DNA of 16,419 nt, taken from positions 1 to 16,419 of the forward strand of contig JANWZF010000014.1 in NCBI GenBank assembly GCA_025054905.1, given 5' to 3'. This DNA is from Tepidimonas sp. (GTDB lineage Bacteria > Pseudomonadota > Gammaproteobacteria > Burkholderiales > Burkholderiaceae_C). Of the stretch, positions 7,225-14,524 are shown in pieces (position 1 is the first letter of the stretch; every line of letters begins with the position of its first letter). Below the pieces are notes generated by a model. That model worked only from the letters and a program-made list of their open reading frames with translations, did not search any database and was not told where the DNA came from. The translations under genes were made by a program, and so were the position numbers.

Positions 7225-8006
7225 GACGTGGATGCAGACGGGGATGGAGCCAGGATCGGCAACAGCTGCCGCGCCTCGCGCAGCAGCGCGCGCGCGCGCA
7301 GACGGCGCACGCCGCTATGGTAGTGCAGCAGCGCGGCCAACTGCTGGCGCAGCGCCGCGCTGGCCAGCACGTCCTGCGCCTGCGTCAACAGCGCGGACCA
7401 CGGTTCGGCCGCCGCCAGCGCTTGCGCCAGCCGCAGCCAGTGGTGCCCCCCCAACGCCGCGGCCTCATCGGGCAACAGTCCATGCTCGGCCAGCAGACGG
7501 TAGCGACCCTCGGGCCGCAGCGGCTGCAGCGTGGCGGCCTCGCAGCGCAGATCGGGCAGCCAGCCCTGCGCGCGCAGCAGCAGCAGCTCGAAAGCGCGCA
7601 GCAGCACCGCCACCGACTGGCCCTGGGCCAGGCCCTGCACGGCAGCGGCGTACGCGTCGAACAGGTCCGGCTGCGGCTCGCCACGCGGCAGCAGCCGCAG
7701 CAGCAATTCGTTCAGGTGAAAACCCGCCAGCAGCGCCTCGCCTTGCGGCAGCACGTGCCCCCCCGCCCAACTGGCGGCCTTGAGGGTGCGCACCTCGTCG
7801 CTGCCGCCCCAGTCCAGCCGCAGCGGTTGCAGCGCCAGCAGCACCGCGCGCAGCTGCGAGCTGGGCCGCTTGGCACCCTTGGCCACCAGCACCACGCGCC
7901 CGTGATGGCGCGTGAAGACGTCCAGGATCAGGCTGGACTCGCTCCAGTCGTGCTGGTGCACGACGTAGCCGGGTTCGTCGTGCACGCGGCTGCCGCGCCG
8001 TGCCAC
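7221..8006 (-). CDS. recO: DNA repair protein RecO
   Basis: The 261-residue protein acts in the RecF pathway, annealing SSB-coated single strands and, with RecR, loading RecA. The N-terminal OB fold is recognisable from VVHQHDWSESSLILDVFTRH (15-34), GRVVLVAKGAKRP (36-48) and LQPLRLDW. The helical remainder contains LNELLLRLLPRGEPQPDLFD and ALLRAFELLLL. No zinc-type cysteine cluster is present; only one cysteine is seen, unlike RecO from Deinococcus. The start appears to be GTG 8006, four bases after the era stop. The MARRGSRVHDEPGYVV start resembles other Burkholderiales RecO proteins, though exact start choice is moderately sure. The stop overlaps pdxJ by ATGA. Confidence 0.94.
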   Translation of the reverse strand: MARRGSRVHDEPGYVVHQHDWSESSLILDVFTRHHGRVVLVAKGAKRPSSQLRAVLLALQPLRLDWGGSDEVRTLKAASWAGGHVLPQGEALLAGFHLNELLLRLLPRGEPQPDLFDAYAAAVQGLAQGQSVAVLLRAFELLLLRAQGWLPDLRCEAATLQPLRPEGRYRLLAEHGLLPDEAAALGGHHWLRLAQALAAAEPWSALLTQAQDVLASAALRQQLAALLHYHSGVRRLRARALLREARQLLPILAPSPSASTS

Positions 8007-8010
8007 CGCC

Positions 8011-8925
8011 CTACTCGTAGCCGTAGGCGCGCAGCTTGGCCTCGTCGTCGGCCCAACCCGAGCGCACCTTGACCCACAGCTCCAGAAACACCTTGCCCCC
8101 CCACAGGCGTTCCAGCTCCTGGCGCGCCTCGGTGCCGATGCGCTTGAGGCGCTCGCCCCGCTCGCCGATCACCATGCCTTTGTGGCTGTCGCGCTCGACG
8201 ATGATGGTGGCGGCGATGCGTCGTAGCTCACCGTCGTGCTCGAAGCGGTCCACCACCACGGTGGCGCCATACGGAAGCTCGTCACCGGTGAGCCGAAAGA
8301 GCTTTTCACGCACCAACTCCCCGGCCAGAAAGCGCTCGCTGCGGTCGGTCAGGTCGTCGGCGTCGTACAGCCACGGTTGCTCGGGCAGATAGCGCTCGCA
8401 CAACGCCAGCAGGCGCTGCACGTCGCGCGGCTGGCGTGCCGACATCGGAAAAAATTCCGCAAAGGGGTGGCGGTCCTGCATGCTGCGCAGCCACGGCGCC
8501 AGCTCGGCGCGGCGGTGGACGCGATCGAGCTTGTTGGCCACCAGGATCGCCGGCACCTGGGGTGGCAGCAAAGCCAGCACCTTGGCGTCAGCCAGGTCGA
8601 AGCGCCCGGCCTCGACGACGAACAGCACCAGGTCCACATCGGCCAGCGTGGCCACCACGGTGCGGTTGAGCGCGCGGTTCAGCGCATTGTCGTGCCGTGT
8701 CTGGAACCCCGGTGTGTCGACGAAGATGAACTGCGTGGCCCCTTCAGTGCGGATGCCGTGGATGCGGTGGCGCGTCGTCTGCGCCTTGCGCGAGGTGATG
8801 CTGATCTTGGCGCCGACCAGGGCATTGAGCAAGGTCGATTTGCCGACGTTGGGCTTGCCCACGATGGCAACATAGCCACAGCGCTGGGCTGGCGGCGGTG
8901 CAGGGGCATCAGAAGCGCGGGACAT
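8011..8925 (-). CDS. era: GTPase Era
   Basis: The 304-residue GTPase binds the 3' end of 16S rRNA through a KH domain and guides 30S maturation. GTPase motifs are G1 GKPNVGKS (23-30), the TT of the G2 region near 50-51, G3 DTPG (70-73), G4 NKLD (131-134) and G5 SA (162-163). The KH domain (about 205-300) carries ERDSHKGMVIGERGERLKRI, whose GERG loop contacts RNA. The stop is TAG 8011-8013. The gene starts 11 bases after the rnc stop, giving the widespread rnc-era pair, in which RNase III processes rRNA precursors and Era checks the small subunit. A short N-terminal extension (residues 1-16, Ala/Pro rich) is common in this group. Confidence 0.97.
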   Translation of the reverse strand: MSRASDAPAPPPAQRCGYVAIVGKPNVGKSTLLNALVGAKISITSRKAQTTRHRIHGIRTEGATQFIFVDTPGFQTRHDNALNRALNRTVVATLADVDLVLFVVEAGRFDLADAKVLALLPPQVPAILVANKLDRVHRRAELAPWLRSMQDRHPFAEFFPMSARQPRDVQRLLALCERYLPEQPWLYDADDLTDRSERFLAGELVREKLFRLTGDELPYGATVVVDRFEHDGELRRIAATIIVERDSHKGMVIGERGERLKRIGTEARQELERLWGGKVFLELWVKVRSGWADDEAKLRAYGYE

Positions 8926-8936
8926 CGGCAGCGGTA

Positions 8937-9650
8937 TCAGGCCAGGGCTGGGCGCCGGCTGGCCGGCGCGGGATGGGATTGCAGCTGCTGCAGCATCGCC
9001 TCGGCAGCAGCCTGCTCGGCTGCGCGGCGCGAGCTGCCACGGCCCAGCGTCGGTGCCACGTTTGCCTCGACGTGACAGCGCACCTCGAAGGTCTGGGCGT
9101 GCGCCTCACCATGCACCGCCACCACTTCATAGCGCGGCAACGGCCGGCGGCGCGCTTGCAGCCACTCCTGCAGGGCGGTCTTGGCATCCTTGGTGGCCTC
9201 GGGGTCGAGCGTGACGTCGGCGTACCAACGCCGCGCCACCGCCAGTGCGGCGTCAAAACCGGCGTCCAGGTAAATCGCCCCCAGCAGCGCTTCGACCACA
9301 TCGGCCAGGATCGACGGCCGCTCGTGCCCGCCGCTGCGCCGCTCGCCTTCGCCCAACCGCAGCAGGGCACCCAGCTGCAGCTGCAGCGCGATGCGATGCA
9401 GCGCGTCTTGGCGCACCCACGCCGAGCGCGCGCGCGACAGCTCGCCTTCGCGCCCCTGCGGCAGGCGCTGCACCAGCAACGTGGCCACCACCAGTCCCAG
9501 CACCGCATCGCCCAGAAACTCCAGCCGCTCGTAGTGCTCGGCGCCGAAGCTGCGGTGCGTCAGCGCACGGCGCAGCAGCGCCGGATTGGCGAAACGGTGA
9601 CCCAGCCGCTGCTGCAGCTGAACCAGGGCAGACTCGTCGTGCTCAGACAT
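8937..9650 (-). CDS. rnc: Ribonuclease III
   Basis: The 237-residue dimeric endonuclease cuts double-stranded RNA, notably rRNA precursors and regulatory hairpins. The signature ERLEFLGDAVL (41-51) is intact. Catalytic and metal residues align as Glu41, Glu44, Asp48, Asp117 and Glu120 (the E. coli numbers plus three). A double-stranded RNA-binding domain fills about residues 153-225 (TKDAKTALQEWLQ, then TFEVRCHVE, and SSRRAAEQAAAEAML). The ATG at 9650 lies three bases after the stop of the small membrane protein gene upstream, so the two are almost certainly coupled. E. coli RNase III controls its own operon by cutting a leader hairpin; whether that happens here is unknown. Confidence 0.97.
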   Translation of the reverse strand: MSEHDESALVQLQQRLGHRFANPALLRRALTHRSFGAEHYERLEFLGDAVLGLVVATLLVQRLPQGREGELSRARSAWVRQDALHRIALQLQLGALLRLGEGERRSGGHERPSILADVVEALLGAIYLDAGFDAALAVARRWYADVTLDPEATKDAKTALQEWLQARRRPLPRYEVVAVHGEAHAQTFEVRCHVEANVAPTLGRGSSRRAAEQAAAEAMLQQLQSHPAPASRRPALA

Positions 9651-9653
9651 CGT

Positions 9654-9998
9654 TCATTGGTTGCGGCCGCGGTATTTGAGCAGCAGATAGGCCGGGCCGA
9701 ACAGGTGGATTTCCTTGTCGTACGCAAACTCCACCACGATGCGGTCACCGTCCTTGCTGATCTCCAGATCCTTGCCACTGATGGCTTCAAAATAGTCAGC
9801 CGTCTTGGCGCGCTCGAACGCGTTGCGGATTTCGGTCACCGTGGTGCCGCTTTGGGCGGCGCGGTTGACCGCCTTTTGGATCGCCAGGTATTCGGTCACG
9901 GTGGGGACGACCTTGGCCGCCAGCACCACCACCATCGCCAACAGGATACCAACCAGCAGCATCCCGAACACACTGACGCCAAGCTGCCCTTGCTTCAT
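9654..9998 (-). CDS. Small membrane protein, DUF4845 family
   Basis: This 114-residue protein begins MKQGQLGVSVFGMLLVGILL, with one strongly hydrophobic segment at about residues 8-31 and few charges ahead of it. A short soluble domain follows (EYLAIQKAVNRAAQS, TTVTEIRNAFERA, DYFEAISGKDLEI, IVVEFAYDKEIHLFGP, AYLLLKYRG). The pattern and its place between lepB and rnc match the DUF4845 proteins of beta- and gammaproteobacteria, whose function is not established. The hydrophobic start recalls a pilin-like or signal-anchor N-terminus, but no prepilin peptidase site is clear. I chose ATG 9998 because it follows a GGGGGTGAG ribosome-binding site; the frame is open back to 10112 but that part would overlap lepB and lacks similarity. 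Confidence 0.85.
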   Translation of the reverse strand: MKQGQLGVSVFGMLLVGILLAMVVVLAAKVVPTVTEYLAIQKAVNRAAQSGTTVTEIRNAFERAKTADYFEAISGKDLEISKDGDRIVVEFAYDKEIHLFGPAYLLLKYRGRNQ

Positions 9999-9999
9999 G

Positions 10000-10008
10000 C
10001 TCACCCCC
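10000..10008 (-). promoter_or_regulatory. Ribosome-binding site deciding the start of the DUF4845 gene
   Basis: On the minus strand GGGGGTGAG precedes ATG 9998 by one base (the GTGAG part partly matches anti-SD). It selects the 114-residue start over the longer open frame that runs into lepB. Confidence 0.45.
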
Positions 10009-10047
10009 GTGCAGACGCGCGCTGCCGCCACCGCGGCTCTGGGTGGG

Positions 10048-10053
10048 ATGATA
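10048..10053 (-). promoter_or_regulatory. Candidate -10 element (TATCAT) upstream of the DUF4845-rnc-era group
   Basis: The 79-base lepB/DUF4845 gap contains TATCAT on the minus strand, about 50 bases before ATG 9998, in a GCGCTATCATCCC context. No good -35 lies 16-18 bases upstream; the nearest TTGACA-like hexamer (ATGACA, at the lepB end) is 22 bases away. It could give the rnc-era part its own transcript, but the evidence is a single hexamer. A short GCCGC/GCGGC hairpin (10024-10037) follows it. Confidence 0.25.
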
Positions 10054-10077
10054 GCGCCATGGATCGCCGCTGCGGTG

Positions 10078-11058
10078 TCATTCGAAGCGACCGATGCGGC
10101 CGAGGTCGCCAAAATTCATCCAGACGAAGAACGCCTTGCCGACGATGTGGTCGTCGGGCACGAAGCCCCAGAAGCGCGAATCGAGCGAATTGTCGCGGTT
10201 GTCGCCCATCACGAAGTAATGTCCTGGCGGCACCCGACAAATGACGCCCTCCACGGTGTAGCGGCAGTGGTCGCGGTAGGCAAAATCCGCCACCGCGGGG
10301 ATGAACGCCGGCTGCTCGTCGTCGACCAGCGTGTGCACACGTTTACCGCCGATCTCTTCGATGAACTGCTTGCGGTAGCGCATCGCCTCGGCATCGTAGT
10401 AGTCCGGGGCCGGCTGCCGCGGCACCGGCTGGCCGTTGATGACGAGCTGTTTGTTCAGATAGGCCACCTCATCACCCGGCACCCCGACAACACGCTTGAT
10501 GTAGTCCAGGCTCGGCTTGGGCGGAAATCGAAAGACGATCACATCGCCGCGCTGTGGCTCGTGGTTGGCCACCAGCTTGGTGTGCACCACCGGCAGGCGC
10601 ACCCCGTAGTGGTACTTGTTGACCAGGATCAGGTCGCCGACCTGCAGCGTCGGGATCATCGAGCCGGACGGGATCTTGAACGGTTCGAACAAGAACGAGC
10701 GCAGCACGAACACGGCCAGGATCACCGGAAACAGCCCGGCGGTCCAGTCCAACCACCACGGCTGGCGCAACAGTTGCTGGCGCAGGGTGGCTTCATCGGG
10801 GCCGTCTGCGGTCACGCCCACGGATTGGGCCAGCACCCGACGCTGCCGCAGCTGTTCGAGCGCGGCAGCCGCTGCCGCCTGCCGCCGCGGCAGGAAGACC
10901 AGCTTTTCCGCCACCCAGTAAACGCCCGTGACCAGCACCGCCAGCAGCAGCAGCAGCGCGAAATTGCCCTCCACCACCCCCAGCGCCCACGCCGCCGCGT
11001 AGGCTACAAAGGCGGCCAGCACCACGCCGGTCAGCGTGGCCATGTTCTGGTCGGTCAT
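10078..11058 (-). CDS. lepB: Signal peptidase I LepB
   Basis: The 326-residue inner-membrane protease removes signal peptides from exported proteins using a Ser/Lys dyad. Ser133 is in IPSGSMIPTL and Lys188 in DYIKRVVGVPGD. The last conserved box GDNRDNSLDSR is present, and a cysteine pair (DHC and VIC) precedes it, as in E. coli. Three hydrophobic segments are visible: about 8-26, 33-49 and 105-121. The third ends just before the catalytic serine, and the loop between the second and third is charged and cytoplasmic. The start is ATG 11058, set by a GGAGGA site just upstream and by the ATGA overlap with the lepA stop. The lepA-lepB order is conserved in proteobacteria. Confidence 0.97.
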   Translation of the reverse strand: MTDQNMATLTGVVLAAFVAYAAAWALGVVEGNFALLLLLAVLVTGVYWVAEKLVFLPRRQAAAAAALEQLRQRRVLAQSVGVTADGPDEATLRQQLLRQPWWLDWTAGLFPVILAVFVLRSFLFEPFKIPSGSMIPTLQVGDLILVNKYHYGVRLPVVHTKLVANHEPQRGDVIVFRFPPKPSLDYIKRVVGVPGDEVAYLNKQLVINGQPVPRQPAPDYYDAEAMRYRKQFIEEIGGKRVHTLVDDEQPAFIPAVADFAYRDHCRYTVEGVICRVPPGHYFVMGDNRDNSLDSRFWGFVPDDHIVGKAFFVWMNFGDLGRIGRFE

Positions 11059-12869
11059 GTTTCCTCCACCTGCAGGATGGCCAGGAACGCCTCCTGCGGC
11101 ACCTCCACGGTGCCAATTTGCTTCATGCGTTTCTTGCCTGCTTTTTGCTTTTCCAGCAGCTTGCGCTTGCGCGTGACGTCGCCCCCGTAGCATTTGGCCA
11201 GCACGTTTTTGCGCAACGCCTTGACGGTCTCGCGCGCGATGATCTGCGAGCCGATGGCGGCCTGGATCGCCACGTCAAACTGCTGGCGGCTGATGATCTC
11301 GCGCATCTTTTGCACCACCGCGCGGGCGCGCTGCTGGGCCTGGCTGCGGTGCACGATGATCGACAGCGCATCGACCTTGTCGCCATTGAGCAGGATGTCC
11401 ACCTTCACGACGTCCGAGGGGCGATACTCCTTGAACTCGTAATCCATCGAGGCGTAGCCGCGGCTGACGGATTTGAGCTTGTCGAAGAAATCCAGCACGA
11501 TCTCGGCCAGCGGCAGGTCGTAGGTCAGCAGCACCTGCTTGCCGTGGTAGGCCATGTTGAGCTGCACGCCGCGCTTTTGGTTGCACAGCGTCATGACCGG
11601 GCCGACGTAGTCCTGCGGGACATAGACGTGCACGGTGACGATCGGTTCGCGGATTTCCTGGATGCGACCCGGGTCGGGCATCTTCGAGGGATTTTCGACC
11701 TCGATGACTTCACCGTCGCCCTTGACCACCTGATAGACCACGCTGGGTGCGGTGGTGATGAGGTCCTGGTCGAACTCGCGCTCCAGCCGCTCCTGCACGA
11801 TCTCCATGTGCAGCAGGCCCAGAAAGCCGCAGCGAAAACCAAAGCCCAGCGCCTGCGACACCTCGGGCTCGAAATGCAGCGAGGCATCGTTGAGCTGCAG
11901 CTTTTCCAGCGCGTCGCGCAGCGCGTCGTACTCGCTGGCTTCGGTCGGGTACAGGCCCGCAAACACCATCGGCTGCACCTCCTTGAAGCCGGGCAGCGGC
12001 TCGGTGGCAGCGGGCAGGTTGGCGCCGCTGACGGTCTTGAACGAGGTGACGGTGTCGCCCACGCGCGCGGCCTTCAGCTCCTTGATGCCGGCGATCACAT
12101 AGCCCACCTCGCCGGCCTGCAGGCGGTCGCGCGGCTGGTTGGCTGGGGTAAAGACCCCCAGCTTTTCGACCTGGTAGGCCGCCCCGGTGGCCATCAGACG
12201 GATGCGGTCGCCGCGCTCGAGCTTGCCATCGACCACGCGCACCAGCATCACCACGCCGACGTAGTTGTCGAACCAGGAGTCGATGATCATCGCGCGCAGC
12301 GGCCCCTGCGGATTGCCGCGCGGCGGCGGCACCTTGGCCACGATCGCTTCCAGGATGTCGTCGATGCCCTGGCCGGTCTTGGCCGAACAGGCGATCGCCT
12401 CCGACGCGTCCAGCCCTATGACCTCCTCGATCTCCTGCTTGGCGCGCTCGGGGTCCGCCTGGGGCAGGTCCATCTTGTTGAGCACCGGCAACACCTCCAC
12501 GCCGAGATCCAGCGCGGTGTAGCAGTTGGCCACCGTCTGGGCTTCCACCCCCTGGCTGGCATCGACCACCAGCAGCGCCCCCTCGCACGCCGACAGCGAG
12601 CGGCTGACCTCATAAGAAAAATCCACGTGCCCCGGCGTGTCGATCAGGTTGAGGTTGTAGGTCTGGCCGTCGCGGGCGGTGTACTGCAGCGCGGCCGTCT
12701 GCGCCTTGATGGTGATGCCGCGTTCCTTTTCCAGCTCCATCGAGTCGAGCACCTGCTCGGTCATCTCACGCTCGCTCAAGCCCCCGCAGCGCGCGATCAG
12801 GCGGTCGGCCAGCGTGCTCTTGCCGTGGTCGATGTGCGCGATGATGGAAAAGTTGCGGATATGCTTCAT
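11055..12869 (-). CDS. lepA: Elongation factor 4 (LepA) GTPase
   Basis: The 604-residue translational GTPase (E. coli 599) acts on the ribosome, and is implicated in back-translocation and in 30S assembly or initiation. It begins MKHIRNFSIIAHIDHGKST, with the P-loop at 11-18. Switch I threonine is in GITIKAQ (Thr53), then DTPGHVDFSYE (77-87) and NKMD (131-134). The LepA-specific C-terminal domain includes RKRKLLEKQKAGKKRMKQIG. The ATG at 12869 is chosen by homology. It has no Shine-Dalgarno sequence: the bases before it are a T-rich tract that ends a strong hairpin. An in-frame TTG at 12905 would add 12 residues encoded by the hairpin itself and is unlikely. The stop overlaps lepB (ATGA). Confidence 0.97.
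   Translation of the reverse strand: MKHIRNFSIIAHIDHGKSTLADRLIARCGGLSEREMTEQVLDSMELEKERGITIKAQTAALQYTARDGQTYNLNLIDTPGHVDFSYEVSRSLSACEGALLVVDASQGVEAQTVANCYTALDLGVEVLPVLNKMDLPQADPERAKQEIEEVIGLDASEAIACSAKTGQGIDDILEAIVAKVPPPRGNPQGPLRAMIIDSWFDNYVGVVMLVRVVDGKLERGDRIRLMATGAAYQVEKLGVFTPANQPRDRLQAGEVGYVIAGIKELKAARVGDTVTSFKTVSGANLPAATEPLPGFKEVQPMVFAGLYPTEASEYDALRDALEKLQLNDASLHFEPEVSQALGFGFRCGFLGLLHMEIVQERLEREFDQDLITTAPSVVYQVVKGDGEVIEVENPSKMPDPGRIQEIREPIVTVHVYVPQDYVGPVMTLCNQKRGVQLNMAYHGKQVLLTYDLPLAEIVLDFFDKLKSVSRGYASMDYEFKEYRPSDVVKVDILLNGDKVDALSIIVHRSQAQQRARAVVQKMREIISRQQFDVAIQAAIGSQIIARETVKALRKNVLAKCYGGDVTRKRKLLEKQKAGKKRMKQIGTVEVPQEAFLAILQVEET
11062..11067 (-). promoter_or_regulatory. Shine-Dalgarno site of lepB inside the lepA end
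   Basis: GGAGGA on the minus strand lies three bases before ATG 11058, within the last codons of lepA. It decides between ATG 11058 and a second in-frame ATG at 11043, and supports coupled translation of lepA and lepB. Confidence 0.8.
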
Positions 12870-12871
12870 GG

Positions 12872-12920
12872 CAAAAACAAGGGCGCGCTGCCGCGCGGCG
12901 TGCAAGCCAGCAGCGCGCCC
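12872..12920 (-). terminator. Intrinsic-terminator-like hairpin immediately before the lepA start codon
   Basis: On the minus strand GGGCGCGCTGC (12920-12910) pairs perfectly with GCAGCGCGCCC (12891-12881), an 11-bp GC-rich stem with an 18-base loop. It is followed at once by TTGTTTTTG (12880-12872). The lepA ATG lies two bases after this. The T tract appears only in the minus direction, so the signal would act on transcripts coming from mucD. It may end the rpoE-rseA-rseB-mucD mRNA or work as an attenuator in a lepA leader. Function is inferred from the shape only. Confidence 0.7.
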
Positions 12921-12929
12921 CTTGGCTTG
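12903..12929 (-). repeat. 7-bp inverted repeat able to compete with the lepA-leader terminator
   Basis: On the minus strand CAAGCCA (12929-12923) is complementary to TGGCTTG (12909-12903). The 13 bases between them contain the whole left arm of the terminator stem. In RNA this hairpin would form first and either delay the terminator or, with partial pairing, make a pseudoknot. The right arm lies in the loop of the terminator hairpin. Confidence 0.5.
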
Positions 12930-12943
12930 GAGGTCAACCCGTC

Positions 12944-12949
12944 ATTGTA
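12944..12949 (-). promoter_or_regulatory. Candidate -10 element (TACAAT) of a lepA promoter
   Basis: TACAAT on the minus strand lies about 75 bases before the lepA ATG, in the mucD-lepA gap. It matches the sigma-70 -10 consensus TATAAT in five of six positions. The base stretch 16-18 bases upstream (GGTCGC region, at the mucD stop) is not a good -35. A transcript from here would start near 12937 and run through the terminator-like hairpin. Confidence 0.35.
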
Positions 12950-12972
12950 GGGCCAGCCGCTGCTGCGCGACC

Positions 12973-14505
12973 TCAGGGCCGCACCAGCACCCACTGGGCC
13001 CATTCGCCGCGGCGGATCAGCACGGTCACCGGCCGTCCCTTGGGCCAGGCCGAGGCCAGCCGCTCGAAGTCGGCCACGCTGCCCACAGGCTGGTTGCCCA
13101 GGCCGACGATCACATCGTCCGGGCGCAACCCGGCGGCGGCCGCAGCACCGCTGGCCTCGACGATGCGCACGCCACCGTTGACCTTGAGCTCGCGGCGCTC
13201 CGCCGCGCTGAGTTCACGCACCGTCAGCCCCAGTGGCCCGGCCTTGGCGCTGTCGGGCCGCGCCGGCGCGGCTGCCACCGTGTCGTCCTCGAACGTGCCC
13301 ACCGTCACGGTCAGCGTGCGCGTGGTGCCACGGCGCCAGACCTCCACTTTGGCCTGCGTGCCGGGTTTGGTGTTGCCGACGATGCGCGGCAGATCGATCG
13401 ATTTGTCGATCGGCTTGCCGTCAAAGCGCAGGATGATGTCACCGGGCTCGATGCCGGCCTTGGCTGCTGGCGAACCCTCCTCCACCCCGCGCACCAGCGC
13501 GCCGCTGGCTTGCGGCAGCCCGAGCGATTCGGCCAGCTCCTTGTCCACCGGCTCGATGGCCACGCCGATGCGGCCACGGGTCACCTTGCCGTGCACCTTG
13601 AGCTGCTCGGCCACGCGCACCGCCTCATCGATCGGAATGGCAAAGCTGATGCCCATGAAGCCGCCAGAGCGGGAGTAGATCTGGCTGTTGATGCCCACCA
13701 CCTCGCCGCGCATGTTGATCAGCGGCCCGCCGGAGTTGCCCGGATTGATCGCCACGTCGGTCTGGATGAACGGCAGAAAGTCGCCCGTTTCGCGCTGCTT
13801 GGCGCTGACGATGCCTGCCGTGACGGTGTTGTCCAGCCCAAAGGGCGAGCCGATCGCCAGCACCCACTCCCCCACCTTCAGGCGCTCGACGTCCCCGATG
13901 CGCACCGGCTTCAGGCCGCTGGCCTCGATCTTGACCAGGGCCACATCGGTGCGCTTGTCCGCCCCTACCACGCGCGCCTTGAACTCGCGCTTGTCGGGCA
14001 GGGTGACGATGACCTCCTCGGCGCCTTCGACCACATGGGCGTTGGTCATGATGAAACCATCGGCGCTGTAGACAAAGCCCGAGCCGACACCGCGCTGGCG
14101 CCGCTGGCCGCGCTCGTCGTCGTCCCGTGGCCCCGGGCTGCGCGGGGCCATGCCCGGCGGCAACGGAATGCCGAAGCGGCGGAAGAACTCCTGCATCTGC
14201 TCCTCGGGCGAGCCCGGCTGGGGCCGGCTGGGAGCGACCCGCTCGACGGTGCGGATGTTGACCACCGAAGGGCCGACCTCCTCCACCAGCACGGTGAAAT
14301 CGGGCAGCCCGCTTAAGCGCACGCCCGGCGTGGGGGCGCTGGCCATCGCCACGGTAGCCGGACTGGAAGCGGCGGCCGGCTGGGCGCCGGCGCGCGGCTG
14401 GACCGCTGCCCACACCAGCGCTGCGCTGGCGGCCAGCGACACGCCGATCAAAGCCCAGCGCCGCGCCGGGCGAGGCGGAATCAGAACCTTGGACATGGTT
14501 GGCAT
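12973..14505 (-). CDS. mucD: Periplasmic serine endoprotease MucD (DegP/HtrA family)
   Basis: The 510-residue Do-type protease degrades misfolded periplasmic proteins. Residues 15-41 form a signal sequence (RRWALIGVSLAASAALVWAA), probably cut near AGA-QPA. The chymotrypsin-like domain has His157 (TNAHVV), Asp187 (KRTDVALVK) and Ser258 (NPGNSGGPL). Two PDZ domains follow at about 311-400 and 424-505. A charged, arginine-rich insert (about 120-138, PRSPGPRDDDERGQRRQRG) sits before the first protease strand. ATG 14505 lies very close to GGAGGA, while in-frame ATG 14496 is nine bases further in; either could be used. Position after rseB mirrors algU-mucA-mucB-mucD of Pseudomonas, where MucD restrains the sigma-E response. 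Confidence 0.95.
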   Translation of the reverse strand: MPTMSKVLIPPRPARRWALIGVSLAASAALVWAAVQPRAGAQPAAASSPATVAMASAPTPGVRLSGLPDFTVLVEEVGPSVVNIRTVERVAPSRPQPGSPEEQMQEFFRRFGIPLPPGMAPRSPGPRDDDERGQRRQRGVGSGFVYSADGFIMTNAHVVEGAEEVIVTLPDKREFKARVVGADKRTDVALVKIEASGLKPVRIGDVERLKVGEWVLAIGSPFGLDNTVTAGIVSAKQRETGDFLPFIQTDVAINPGNSGGPLINMRGEVVGINSQIYSRSGGFMGISFAIPIDEAVRVAEQLKVHGKVTRGRIGVAIEPVDKELAESLGLPQASGALVRGVEEGSPAAKAGIEPGDIILRFDGKPIDKSIDLPRIVGNTKPGTQAKVEVWRRGTTRTLTVTVGTFEDDTVAAAPARPDSAKAGPLGLTVRELSAAERRELKVNGGVRIVEASGAAAAAGLRPDDVIVGLGNQPVGSVADFERLASAWPKGRPVTVLIRRGEWAQWVLVRP

Positions 14506-14507
14506 CT

Positions 14508-14513
14508 TCCTCC
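14508..14513 (-). promoter_or_regulatory. Shine-Dalgarno site of mucD
   Basis: GGAGGA on the minus strand lies two bases before ATG 14505 and eleven before ATG 14496. Neither spacing is ideal, so the exact mucD start cannot be decided from this site alone. Confidence 0.6.
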
Positions 14514-14524
14514 AACGGGTCAGC

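Noticed and set aside
10024..10037. GCCGC-GCGGC mini-hairpin before the DUF4845 gene as an RNase III autoregulation site
   Set aside because: A 5-bp stem is far too short for RNase III, and no longer fold was found around it.
9999..10112. N-terminal extension of the DUF4845 protein by 38 residues
   Set aside because: It would overlap the lepB end, has no family similarity, and a ribosome-binding site marks the internal ATG 9998.
12870..12905. TTG start giving lepA twelve extra residues
   Set aside because: These codons are the terminator hairpin and T tract; LepA proteins start at MKHIRNFS or close to it.
11118..12950. 610-codon open frame on the + strand opposite lepA
   Set aside because: lepA is certain on the other strand. 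The product is rich in His, Gln, Arg and Asp with no domain, as expected for the antisense of a GC-rich gene.
12679..14316. 545-codon open frame on the + strand opposite mucD
   Set aside because: Same shadow effect. It crosses the mucD-lepA gap and has no ribosome-binding site or recognisable motif.
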